A stretch of 64,000 nt of DNA, from the NCBI RefSeq assembly GCF_008271745.1, contig NZ_VKKZ01000010.1:649677-713676 (forward strand), in the 5' to 3' direction. Both the position numbers and the translations under genes were made by a program. The notes under the pieces are model-generated. The model was not told where the DNA came from. It worked only from the letters and a program-made list of their open reading frames with translations, and did not search any database. Positions 1-7,186 of this stretch are shown in pieces (within the stretch, counting starts at the first letter, position 1; each line of letters begins with the position of its first letter). This DNA comes from Rufibacter glacialis. Its GTDB lineage: Bacteria > Bacteroidota > Bacteroidia > Cytophagales > Hymenobacteraceae.

Positions 1-148
1 GTTCCTGAAAGAAAACCAGGAGGACTTTGAGAATGCCCTGCCGCTGAACATGGGTCAGTGGCTGAGTATTCCGTTGGTAGTGGTGGGCGTTGGCGTCTTG
101 ATCTACGCGGCCCGGCAGCCCAGAACGCCTAACAAGATACCTGCTTAA
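1..148 (+). CDS. lgt: Prolipoprotein diacylglyceryl transferase, C-terminal end (partial)
   Basis: Only the last 48 codons are in the window, read from base 2 to the TAA at 146-148. The visible residues contain the segment LPLNMGQWLSIP followed by a hydrophobic stretch (LVVVGVGVLIYA) and a short basic tail. This matches the last transmembrane helix of Lgt, where the 'NMGQ.LSIP' pattern is typical. Lgt transfers diacylglycerol from phosphatidylglycerol to the lipobox cysteine of prelipoproteins in the inner membrane. The catalytic part lies upstream of the window, so the assignment rests on the tail alone. A long inverted repeat follows the stop. Confidence 0.75.
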   Translation, partial: FLKENQEDFENALPLNMGQWLSIPLVVVGVGVLIYAARQPRTPNKIPA

Positions 149-178
149 CCTAATTCAAGCTCCTTTTAAGAAAATAGC

Positions 179-230
179 TTATAAACAGGAAAGCCCCGCA
201 GCCATGGTTGCGGGGCTTTCCTGTTTATAA
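179..230. terminator. Bidirectional terminator-like inverted repeat
   Basis: A perfect inverted repeat of about 22 bp per arm with an 8-base loop (201-208) lies between the end of lgt and the end of the minus-strand gene at 255-1097. The stem is GC-rich in its centre (GCCCCGCA) and ends in A/T on both sides, so it could stop transcription from both converging genes. Confidence 0.85.
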
Positions 231-254
231 AGAGGCCTGATTTGTTCTCTCAGC

Positions 255-1097
255 TTACAGCGAGAATTTGAACAGGTTGCCTTCTTCATTGGTGATGATC
301 AGGTTCTTGTTGTCTTTGAACAGAACGGCTTCGGCTTGGCCGCCCTCTATCAATTCCAGAACCTTCGGAGTTTGGGTCAGGAACTGGCCCACTCCTTTAG
401 AAGTAGGGAATAGGTACAGCTTGCCATAGGATAATACGGCCAGGTGCTTCCCGTCGGGACTCAGGTCAGCGGAGGTGACCATGCCGGGCAGTTCTTTCTT
501 GCCCAGCAGTTTGGCCGTGTGGGTGCCGGCGTCGTCTGAAAGTTCGTACAGTTTGGCGTAGCGGCCCGCGCCACGGTCTTTGGAGATCAGGTACAGCTTG
601 CCGTTGGCCCAGAAAAAAGCCTCGCAGTCAAAGTTTCGGGCTTCTTTGGGAATCTTGCCGGCCGGAAGGTCACTGTAGGTGAAGTTTATCTCCTGGGGCT
701 TGAACCCGTTTTTCAGGGCTACCTTGTAGATGCGCAGGTTTTGCCGTTTGTTGCTGTTGTTGCCCATGTCTCCAATGTAAAGGTTGCCCTGGGTGTCACG
801 GGCCAGGTCTTCCCAGTCTATGTTGGTGGCACCGGGCACGGCTATCTCCTGCAGCAACTTTCCTTTCTCGTTTATCTTGTAAAGCACTGGGGCATTGCCA
901 GCATCATTATGGGTCCAGTAGGTGTGGGGTTCATCGGCTAGTTCCAGGCCAGAGCTCTCTACCACGGCGCTGGGCAGTTTAGCCAAGCGGGTAAGCGTGT
1001 TGGCCGCCGGGGCGAAGGCTGGCGCTGCACTACTGAGGGTAAACGCTAACGGAAGACTCAAAAAGAAACACCCTTTGAAAGAGGCGAAACGGTTCAT
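255..1097 (-). CDS. Secreted beta-propeller-like protein of unknown function
   Basis: 280 residues. The N-terminus is a clear signal peptide (basic start, hydrophobic run, likely cleavage after AFA near residue 29), so the protein is exported. The mature part has the repeating short beta-strand texture of a propeller: TYWTHNDAGN (60-69), NIDWEDLA (92-99), YIGDMGNN (107-114), DCEAFFW (157-163), ADLSPDGKHLAVLSYG (210-225) and EGGQAEAV (251-258). Conserved Asp/Asn clusters of the type 'HNDAGN' and 'GDMGNN' suggest calcium-binding or structural turns. It resembles SdiA-regulated or esterase-like propeller families, but I cannot assign a reaction. It stands alone on the minus strand and converges on lgt. 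Confidence 0.7.
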   Translation of the reverse strand: MNRFASFKGCFFLSLPLAFTLSSAAPAFAPAANTLTRLAKLPSAVVESSGLELADEPHTYWTHNDAGNAPVLYKINEKGKLLQEIAVPGATNIDWEDLARDTQGNLYIGDMGNNSNKRQNLRIYKVALKNGFKPQEINFTYSDLPAGKIPKEARNFDCEAFFWANGKLYLISKDRGAGRYAKLYELSDDAGTHTAKLLGKKELPGMVTSADLSPDGKHLAVLSYGKLYLFPTSKGVGQFLTQTPKVLELIEGGQAEAVLFKDNKNLIITNEEGNLFKFSL

Positions 1098-1205
1098 GAA
1101 GTAAGGTATTAGGGGGAATACGACATCTTTTCGGCTGGGCCGTGCCCATTTTTAACGCAAAGCCTTTCCTTTGGTTAACCTGAGTTAGGTACCAGTCTTG
1201 TTTCT

Positions 1206-1234
1206 GGCCTGTTCTAAGAAAAGACGCCTAAAAG
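1206..1234. repeat. Copy of a dispersed intergenic hairpin motif
   Basis: The stretch holds the pattern GTTCTAAGAAAAGACGCCTAAAAG, split here as GTTCTAAGAAAA then GACGCCTAAAAG. It is one member of a degenerate intergenic family (core TTTTCTnnAAAA followed by GCCnnAAAACG) seen repeatedly in this window. It sits downstream of msrB. Confidence 0.45.
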
Positions 1235-1236
1235 AA

Positions 1237-1268
1237 AAGCCCCGCCTCTTGTAAAGAGAACGGGGCCT
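1237..1268 (-). terminator. Terminator of msrB
   Basis: Read on the minus strand, a stem GCCCCG...CGGGGC with inner CTCTT/AAGAG pairing is followed by the T-rich run TTTTCTTTT. It lies directly after the msrB stop, as an intrinsic terminator should. Confidence 0.7.
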
Positions 1269-1289
1269 GTACATAACCACCTGCCTGAA

Positions 1290-1871
1290 TCAATGGACCT
1301 GGAAGGCACCGGCCAAAGGTTCAAAGTCCAGGGCGATGGAGTTCATGCAGTAGCGTTTGCCGGTAGGGGGCGGGCCATCATCAAACACATGGCCCAGGTG
1401 CCCGTCACAGCGGCCGCAAAGCACCTCTATGCGCTCCATGTCCAGGGTCAGGTCTTCCTGGTACACCACGGCGTTTTTCCGGATGGTCTCAAAAAAGCTG
1501 GGCCAGCCGCAGTCACTCGCGAATTTGGCATCTGACTTGAACAGCTTGTTGCCGCAGGCGGCGCAGTAGTAGGTACCCCGGCCCGTGAAATTCCAGAGTT
1601 TACCGGTGAAAGCCCGTTCCGTGCCCTTCTTGCGGGAGATATAGTACACATCTTCGGGCAGCACTTTCTTCCACTCAGCGTCTGAGACGTGCAATTTGGC
1701 CGTGTCAGTGCGGGAGTAATACGGGTTTTTGGTCTGCTGCGGCGCTAGTGCCACTTTCTGCGAGGTCGTTATCACGGGAGCCTGGTCAGGTAAGGCGGCC
1801 TGAGGAGTGCTCCGCTGGCAGCTTAACATGGGCAGCAGCAGAAGAGCGTATAGAAGGAAGGTGTATTTCAT
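1290..1871 (-). CDS. msrB: Peptide-methionine (R)-S-oxide reductase, lipoprotein form
   Basis: 193 residues from the ATG at 1871; an in-frame upstream ATG at 1913 would bury the signal sequence, so the shorter start is preferred. Residues 1-18 are a lipoprotein signal ending in the lipobox LPMLSC (Cys18), placing the enzyme on a membrane facing the periplasm. The SelR/MsrB domain follows: zinc ligands Cys103/Cys106 (CAAC) and Cys152/Cys155 (CGRC), the CGWPSF motif at 121-126, HLGHVF near 158-163, and the catalytic cysteine in RYCMNS (Cys175). MsrB reduces the R epimer of methionine sulfoxide in oxidised proteins. Membrane anchoring suggests repair of envelope proteins. It has its own terminator. 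Confidence 0.93.
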   Translation of the reverse strand: MKYTFLLYALLLLPMLSCQRSTPQAALPDQAPVITTSQKVALAPQQTKNPYYSRTDTAKLHVSDAEWKKVLPEDVYYISRKKGTERAFTGKLWNFTGRGTYYCAACGNKLFKSDAKFASDCGWPSFFETIRKNAVVYQEDLTLDMERIEVLCGRCDGHLGHVFDDGPPPTGKRYCMNSIALDFEPLAGAFQVH

Positions 1872-1961
1872 TAGGCGGAAAAAATGGAAAAGAGGCTTGT
1901 ATGGCCAGAACAATCTGGTTCCTTATAAAGTTTGCAGGATTTTGCCGGGGCGCCAAATCAA

Positions 1962-2015
1962 CGGGCTTCTGTTTAGGCCCTGCTTTTCATAAAACAGCAC
2001 CTGAACAGAAGCCCG
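1962..2015. repeat. Inverted repeat between msrB and the deaminase gene
   Basis: Twelve-bp arms (CGGGCTTCTGTT and its complement) enclose about 30 bases. It lies just after the deaminase stop in the minus-strand direction and could be a weak terminator, but there is no clear T run. Confidence 0.4.
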
Positions 2016-2043
2016 CATTTCCTTCTCTTCTTTTGGAGAGGCT

Positions 2044-2481
2044 TTACACCCCAATGTCTTCGTTCCAGACGGTGGGTTTCTCCCGGATGAACTTCTGCAT
2101 GAGGTCATAACACTCTGGGTGGTCTTCTACTGTTACCTGTACCCCGCGGGATTTGAGCAGTTCCTCCTCGCCCATGAAAGACTTGTTCTCACCCACCACT
2201 ACCGTAGGAATGCCATACAGCAGAATGGTGCCCGAGCACATGGGGCAAGGCGACAGGGTGGTATACAACACGCTTTCCTGGTACACTTTGGCCGGTTGCC
2301 GGCCCGCGTTCTCCAGTGCATCCATCTCGCCGTGCAAAATAGGGCTGCCGTTCTGTACCCGTTTATTGTGGCCCCTGCCGATGATCTTGCCTTTGTGTAC
2401 TAAGACCGATCCGATGGGAATGCCTCCTTCGGAATAGCTTTTCTTCGCCTCTTCCAGGGCGGCCTGCAAAAATTCATTCAT
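2044..2481 (-). CDS. Cytosine/nucleoside deaminase, yeast FCY1-like
   Basis: 145 residues, the usual size of a single-domain cytidine-deaminase-fold enzyme. Zinc ligands and general acid/base are visible: His50 and Glu52 in HGE, Cys79 and Cys82 in SPCPMC. Beyond the motif, stretches such as GGIPIGSVL, GRGHNKR, TTLSPCPMC, LLYGIP, VVGEN and the C-terminal WNEDIGV follow yeast cytosine deaminase (FCY1) closely, more so than TadA or blasticidin-type deaminases. The likely reaction is hydrolytic deamination of cytosine (or a related base) to uracil in pyrimidine salvage; guanine deaminase is a less likely alternative. Its ATG overlaps the stop of the upstream DUF4184 gene (ATGA), so the two are translationally coupled. 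Confidence 0.8.
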   Translation of the reverse strand: MNEFLQAALEEAKKSYSEGGIPIGSVLVHKGKIIGRGHNKRVQNGSPILHGEMDALENAGRQPAKVYQESVLYTTLSPCPMCSGTILLYGIPTVVVGENKSFMGEEELLKSRGVQVTVEDHPECYDLMQKFIREKPTVWNEDIGV

Positions 2482-3221
2482 GTTTTAGAGAATAACTGGT
2501 CTTTGATCCTGATGAGGAAAGGTAGAATAATTAAACTGAGCAAACCCGCTGAAAGGGCCGCTATCATGATGTAGTACCGGTTCAACCTGCCACCCGCCAG
2601 GAGCCACAAGGTCACTACCACGCACACGATCACCGCTGAGGTACTCCAGAAACCAACCAAAGGTTTCTTTTCCAGGGGCCGCTGCTCCGGCGGAAGCCGG
2701 AAAACGAACACCATCATGATGATTCCGCCAATCACAGACAGAACCTGCTGCAGGAACGCGAACAAAGGCCTGCGGTAGGGTTCAGGCAGGATTCTTTCCT
2801 CCAGGATAGGGAAAAGCCGCACACCCAGCCCAGTTCTGTGGGTAAACGCGTCCCAGCCCAAGTGGGAGACTATGCCCACCAACAAGGAGAGCACCACAAT
2901 GGGCCAGTTCTTTTTGAAATAGCTTTTCCACTCAAACCGTTTAAACCGGTTCAGGCGCTGCCGCAGAAAACCAGGCAGGTGGTCAATGAGCGTGTCCCTG
3001 ATGATGAGGTGGAAGACAAAGCAGGCCAGAATGCCAATGGGCAGGTTAAAATAGAAGATGCTGGGCCAGGTGTGGCTGTAGGGATCATGCAGGCTCATCC
3101 TGATGAATTTCTCAAAATCGGGGGCCATGCTGCCCACAATCAATCCTGTGGTGGAGCGCCAGCGGTAAGGCAGCGAGAGAAACGGCAAGACAATAGCCGG
3201 GTGGGAGAACGTGAAGGGCAT
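2478..3221 (-). CDS. DUF4184 family integral membrane protein
   Basis: 247 residues. The N-terminus MPFTFSHPAIVLP and the segment GLIVGSMAPDFEKF are typical of DUF4184. Several hydrophobic helices follow (about 58-78, 104-124, 150-172, 186-206 and 216-236). Conserved polar residues inside the membrane part (SHLGWDAFTHRTG, about 118-130) hint at a metal-binding or catalytic site like that of LrgB/YdjM-type membrane hydrolases, but no reaction is established for the family. The gene overlaps the downstream deaminase by four bases, so they form a two-gene operon. How a membrane protein and a deaminase would cooperate is unclear. Confidence 0.75.
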   Translation of the reverse strand: MPFTFSHPAIVLPFLSLPYRWRSTTGLIVGSMAPDFEKFIRMSLHDPYSHTWPSIFYFNLPIGILACFVFHLIIRDTLIDHLPGFLRQRLNRFKRFEWKSYFKKNWPIVVLSLLVGIVSHLGWDAFTHRTGLGVRLFPILEERILPEPYRRPLFAFLQQVLSVIGGIIMMVFVFRLPPEQRPLEKKPLVGFWSTSAVIVCVVVTLWLLAGGRLNRYYIMIAALSAGLLSLIILPFLIRIKDQLFSKT

Positions 3222-3585
3222 GTAGCTGAAGCTTAAGTCCTTCTAACGGAAAATTAGGCCGAATTGATACAACTCCTCGCGTCATCACTAACCGGAAGTT
3301 TTATAAATCTTCGTATCACCTGAAGATAAGTACAAAGCCACAAACCACCGCCCATTGTTTTTGTCATCCTGAAAGGATCTTGGCAGCGGACGGTAAGGGC
3401 GGTTCAGAAGAGCCATTCTAGCTCGCCCCCAAAATCTTTCCAGGAGGACAAAAAGTATAGATGAGGCTGAGTATTTACTTACATCTCCTGGAAGGTTTAG
3501 GGGAGAATCTGCTGTTTTTGCCCTCTTTTTAAGAAAATACCCTTCAAACACCTAAGAACGTTGCTCTGCCGGTACGGGGAAAAAG
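3222..3585. other. Gene-free interval with a dispersed repeat element
   Basis: No convincing gene. An open frame of 87 codons on the minus strand (3288-3551) has no family resemblance and is largely read through an inverted-repeat element at 3363-3449, so I treat it as non-coding. A degenerate copy of the TTTTTAAGAAAA intergenic motif lies near 3523-3534. Confidence 0.6.
3363..3449. repeat. Inverted-repeat intergenic element (GTCATCCTGAAAGGATCTT type)
   Basis: The left arm GTCATCCTGAAAGGATCTTG (3363-3382) recurs as an imperfect reverse complement at 3429-3449 with a few mismatches, enclosing about 45 bases. Sequences of the form GTCATCCTGA...AAGGATCT are familiar as dispersed intergenic repeats in many Bacteroidota and other phyla; that part is recollection, not tested here. 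Confidence 0.55.
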
Positions 3586-3816
3586 TCAAGGCACCGGATC
3601 ATACCCATGCCCGCCCCAGGGTTGGCAGCGGCCTATGCGTTTCAGGGCCATCCAGCCGCCTTTGAACGGGCCATATTTGACAATGGCCTGGTGCGCGTAC
3701 CCAGAACAGGTGGGCGTAAACCGGCAACTGCCCGGCGTGAGCGGCGAGATCAGGTAGCGGTACATCCATACCAGAGCCAGAAAAATGTGCTTGAAAAGCC
3801 AGTTGATGATGGGCAT
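3586..3816 (-). CDS. yidD: Membrane protein insertion efficiency factor YidD
   Basis: 76 residues, the standard length. The protein has an amphipathic/hydrophobic N-terminal helix (INWLFKHIFLALVWMYRY) followed by the family signature SPLTPGSCRFTPTCSGYA (about 24-41) with its two conserved cysteines, and the basic GGWMALKRIGRCQPW block. YidD sits at the inner membrane and helps the YidC insertase integrate membrane proteins. Here it is divergent from the S46 peptidase gene and not linked to rnpA or yidC, as often happens outside Proteobacteria. Confidence 0.92.
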   Translation of the reverse strand: MPIINWLFKHIFLALVWMYRYLISPLTPGSCRFTPTCSGYAHQAIVKYGPFKGGWMALKRIGRCQPWGGHGYDPVP

Positions 3817-3852
3817 ATGCTGCGAGTTTCGGGAAAAAAGGCCACAAATCCT

Positions 3853-3860
3853 TACCTTTG
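3853..3860 (+). promoter_or_regulatory. Bacteroidota -7 promoter element for the S46 peptidase gene
   Basis: TACCTTTG matches TAnnTTTG exactly and lies 22 bases before the ATG at 3883. A TTTC at 3827-3830 could serve as a poor -33 element. This also supports the chosen start, since an ATG at 3878 runs into a stop after three codons. Confidence 0.6.
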
Positions 3861-3882
3861 GGCTTTCTAACTAACATATGCT

Positions 3883-6189
3883 ATGCTAAAAAAAGTTTAT
3901 AGTCTACTTCTTCTCGGTTGTTTGGGCTTGTCCCTGTCGGCCCGTGCCGATGAGGGCATGTGGTTGCCGCTGCTGGTAAAGCGCCTCAACCACGTGGATA
4001 TGCAGAAACAAGGCCTGCAACTCACCGCTGAGGAAATCTACAACGTGAACAACGCCAGCCTCAAAGACGCCATTGTGCAGTTTGGCGGTTTCTGTACCGG
4101 TGAGTTCGTGTCTAAGGAAGGTTTATTGCTCACCAACCACCACTGCGGCTATGACGCCATCGCCTCCAACTCCACCCCCCAGGATGATATCCTGAAAAAC
4201 GGTTTCTGGGCCATGACCCGGGAGCAGGAAAAGAAAAACGACGGCCTGTTCGTGGACATTCTGGTGCGCATGGAAGATGTATCTGGCCAAGTGTTGCAGG
4301 GCATCACGCCCCAGACCCCAGAGCAGGAGCGTACCAAACTGGTAGCCGAGCGTTCCAAAGCGCTGGCAGATGCCGCCAAGAACAACGGCCAGTACGTGGG
4401 CTACGTGCGTGATTTTTTCAATGGCAACGAGTTCTATCTATTCGTGTACGAGCGTTTCACAGACGTGCGCCTGGTAGGAACGCCGCAGGAAAGCATAGGG
4501 AAATTCGGGGGAGACACCGACAACTGGATGTGGCCGCGCCATACCGGCGATTTCTCCGTGTTCCGGGTGTACATGAGCCCAGACGGCAAACCGGCCACGT
4601 ATTCTGAGAAGAACGTGCCGTATCGTCCTAAACACCACCTGCCCATTTCCATGAGCAACCTGAAGGAAGGTGATTTTGCCATGGTGTTCGGGTTCCCTGG
4701 TCGTACCACGCGTTTCATGGCCGGTTCTGGCCTGGGCATGGCGGTAGAGCAGTCAAATCCTGTCCGTATCAAATTGCGGGAGCGCCGCCTGGCTCTTATG
4801 AAAGAAGCCATGGATGCCTCGCCCGCTGACCGCCTGAAACTGGCCTCTAACTACGCCAGCATCAGCAACTACTACAAATACTTCATTGGGCAGAACGAGG
4901 GCATCAAACGCATGAAGACCCTTGACAAGAAAGCCACTGAAGAGAAAGCCTTCCAGGCCTGGGCTGATGCCAATGCCACCCGCAAAGGCCTTTACGGTAG
5001 CGCCCTGGCAGACATCAACGCCTCTTACGCTGGCCAACGGAACTACAACCTGTCGGCTATTTACCGCTCAGAGGCCGCTCTGGCCCCGCAGTTGATGGCG
5101 CATGCCTTCCAGTACACGCCACTGTACAATATGCTCAAAGCGGGCAACGTAGACAAAGCCAAACTTCAGCAGTTGGTAGAGGGTTACAAAGAGATGAACA
5201 AAGAGTTCTACGCCAGCTACGTGCCCTCTTCTGACCAGAAGATCTTCGCCGAACTGATGAAGATGTACTACCAGGATGTGCCCAAAGCGCAGCACGCGGA
5301 TATCTTCAAAGACCTGACCACCACGTACAAAGGAGACTTCAAGAAGTGGGCCGCCGATATTTACTCAAAGTCGCTGCTTGCCTCTGAGGCCAAGGCCAAC
5401 GCGTTTTTGGCCAATCCTACGCTAAAGACCCTGGAAACAGACCCGGCTTTCAAGTTCGTTCGGGCGGTACAGACCAATTACCAGGACAATGTTCTGCCTA
5501 AACTGAATGAGTACAACGCGGCCTTAGGCAAAGCCAACCGTCTGTACGTAGCCGGTCTGCGCGAAATGCACCCCGACAAAGTGTTCTACCCAGACGCCAA
5601 CTCTACCCTGCGTCTGAGCTACGGTACCGTGAAAGGCTATGAGCCCCGTGACGGCGTAGAATACAAATACTACACCACCATGGATGGCTTAGCGGAGAAA
5701 GAAGACCCTACGAACCCAGAATTTATTGTGCCCGCCAAACTGATGGAACTCCACCGCAAGAAGGACTACGGCCGCTACGGCGAGAACGGCCAGCTGCGCG
5801 TGGGCTTCATCACCAACAATGACATCACAGGTGGTAACTCCGGTTCACCGGTGATCAATGGCCGCGGCGAATTGATGGGACTGGCCTTTGACGGCAACTG
5901 GGAAGCCATGACCGGCGACTTGGTGTTTGACCCTGAGTACAAGCGCAGCATCAACGTAGACATCAAGTACGTGCTCTTCGTGATAGACAAACTTTCCGGT
6001 GCCGGTCACCTGGTGAACGAGATGACCCTGGTAGACAAAGGCAACCCCAACACGGTCTTCAACCCCGCCATCAATGATGTGAAGATGAACGGGAAGGTAG
6101 AAATTGAGACGCCAGAAGGCCAGATCAAAATCAAGAAGAAAAAGAACGAAACTAAAATCAAAAAAGAAACCAAGAAACAGAAGAGCTAA
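3883..6189 (+). CDS. S46 family dipeptidyl-peptidase, DPP7-type
   Basis: 768 residues with an N-terminal signal peptide (to about residue 22, ARA/DEG). S46 enzymes are chymotrypsin-fold exopeptidases that release dipeptides in the periplasm, feeding amino-acid catabolism. The catalytic triad can be placed: His86 or His87 in LLTNHHCGYDA, Asp223 in RHTGDFSVFR, and Ser653 in TGGNSGSPVING. Eighteen residues after the serine lies Gly671 (AFDGNWEA). In the family, Gly here marks DPP7 enzymes that prefer hydrophobic P1 residues, whereas Arg marks acidic-specific DPP11. The last 22 residues are an unusual lysine-rich tail (KIKKKKN, KIKKETKKQKS). The gene is monocistronic, between a -7 element and a strong terminator. 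Confidence 0.93.
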   Translation: MLKKVYSLLLLGCLGLSLSARADEGMWLPLLVKRLNHVDMQKQGLQLTAEEIYNVNNASLKDAIVQFGGFCTGEFVSKEGLLLTNHHCGYDAIASNSTPQDDILKNGFWAMTREQEKKNDGLFVDILVRMEDVSGQVLQGITPQTPEQERTKLVAERSKALADAAKNNGQYVGYVRDFFNGNEFYLFVYERFTDVRLVGTPQESIGKFGGDTDNWMWPRHTGDFSVFRVYMSPDGKPATYSEKNVPYRPKHHLPISMSNLKEGDFAMVFGFPGRTTRFMAGSGLGMAVEQSNPVRIKLRERRLALMKEAMDASPADRLKLASNYASISNYYKYFIGQNEGIKRMKTLDKKATEEKAFQAWADANATRKGLYGSALADINASYAGQRNYNLSAIYRSEAALAPQLMAHAFQYTPLYNMLKAGNVDKAKLQQLVEGYKEMNKEFYASYVPSSDQKIFAELMKMYYQDVPKAQHADIFKDLTTTYKGDFKKWAADIYSKSLLASEAKANAFLANPTLKTLETDPAFKFVRAVQTNYQDNVLPKLNEYNAALGKANRLYVAGLREMHPDKVFYPDANSTLRLSYGTVKGYEPRDGVEYKYYTTMDGLAEKEDPTNPEFIVPAKLMELHRKKDYGRYGENGQLRVGFITNNDITGGNSGSPVINGRGELMGLAFDGNWEAMTGDLVFDPEYKRSINVDIKYVLFVIDKLSGAGHLVNEMTLVDKGNPNTVFNPAINDVKMNGKVEIETPEGQIKIKKKKNETKIKKETKKQKS

Positions 6190-6222
6190 TCCTTTTCCGC
6201 CTTCTTTCCTGATTTCACCCCT

Positions 6223-6252
6223 AAAACGCCCGAAGTCTTCTTCGGGCGTTTT
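6223..6252 (+). terminator. Intrinsic terminator of the S46 peptidase gene
   Basis: A 13-bp perfect stem (AAAACGCCCGAAG and its complement) with a four-base loop (6236-6239) is followed by a T run. It starts 33 bases after the stop codon. Confidence 0.9.
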
Positions 6253-6349
6253 TTATGCCCTGAATAATTATATAACAGAAATATTATAAGAAAATAAATC
6301 ATTAAAATAAGATATTTCGTAGGAAGAAAACCGCCTAACCTTCCTGCCT

Positions 6350-7186
6350 ATGACGCACGCGCTACGCATTTGCCTTCTTCTTTATGTATTAGCTGTTCCC
6401 TTATCCTCCCTGGGCCAACTCAACAATTCCCCGGTAGGGGCTCGGGCCCTCGGTTTAGGAGGCGCCTCGGTCACCTTACCAGAGGTGTGGGCGTTGAGCA
6501 ACAATCCCGCCGGGATAGCTACCTTGAAAAACCCGGTGGCCGGCGCCTACGCTCACAACCTTTTCCTGCTGAAAGAACTTTCCACCGTGGGGTTGCTGGC
6601 CATCTCTCCTGTGCCGCGGGTAGGAGTGGTGGGCGTGGATGTGCAGCGGTTTGGCGGGGAAGCCTACAATGAGCAGCGGCTAGGGTTGGGCGTGGCACAC
6701 CAATTGGGGGTGGTAAGGCTGGGCCTGAAAGCCGATTTGCTGCAGGTACGGGTCAAGGAGTGGGGCAGCCGGAAAGCGGTTGCGCTCAGCCTGGGACTGC
6801 AATCTGACCTGGTGCCGGGCCTTACCTTCGGGGCTCATATCTACAACCTGAACCAAGCCAAGTTGGCCCAGTTCCAGGACGAGCGGGTGCCTACCGTCAT
6901 GAAACTGGGATTGGGGTTCCAGGCCGCTGCCAAAGTCCTGCTGGTACTGGAAGCCGAGAAAGAATTGGAGTATCCGGCGGCGGTGAAAGGAGGGGTGGAG
7001 TACCGGGTAGTACCCGCCTTGGGTTTACGGACTGGGTTCCACTCCGGCACCAGGGCGGGCACTGCGGGCGTGGATGTCACGTTCCGGCAGTTTCAGGTAG
7101 CGTATGCCGTCGGGGCGCAACACCAGCTGGGCATGAGCAACTACCTATCTGTAGCGTATGTGCTGGCGAAGGAGAAACTGCCATGA
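6350..7186 (+). CDS. PorV/PorQ-like outer-membrane beta-barrel protein
   Basis: 278 residues with a signal peptide ending at SLGQ (about residue 23). The mature start 'PVGARALGLGGASVTLPEVWALSNNPAGIA' type pattern (GARALGLGGAS at 30-40, NNPAGIA near 51-57) is the hallmark of the PorV/PorQ/UPF0164 family of outer-membrane barrels found in Bacteroidota, some of which serve type IX secretion. The rest alternates hydrophobic and polar residues with frequent glycines, as in transmembrane strands. No conserved catalytic residues are visible. Its TGA overlaps the ATG of the next gene (ATGA), so the two are translationally coupled and probably work together. Confidence 0.75.
   Translation: MTHALRICLLLYVLAVPLSSLGQLNNSPVGARALGLGGASVTLPEVWALSNNPAGIATLKNPVAGAYAHNLFLLKELSTVGLLAISPVPRVGVVGVDVQRFGGEAYNEQRLGLGVAHQLGVVRLGLKADLLQVRVKEWGSRKAVALSLGLQSDLVPGLTFGAHIYNLNQAKLAQFQDERVPTVMKLGLGFQAAAKVLLVLEAEKELEYPAAVKGGVEYRVVPALGLRTGFHSGTRAGTAGVDVTFRQFQVAYAVGAQHQLGMSNYLSVAYVLAKEKLP

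Noticed and set aside
3288-3551. 87-codon minus-strand open frame
   Set aside because: It runs through an inverted-repeat element, has no family motif and no promoter; treated as non-coding.
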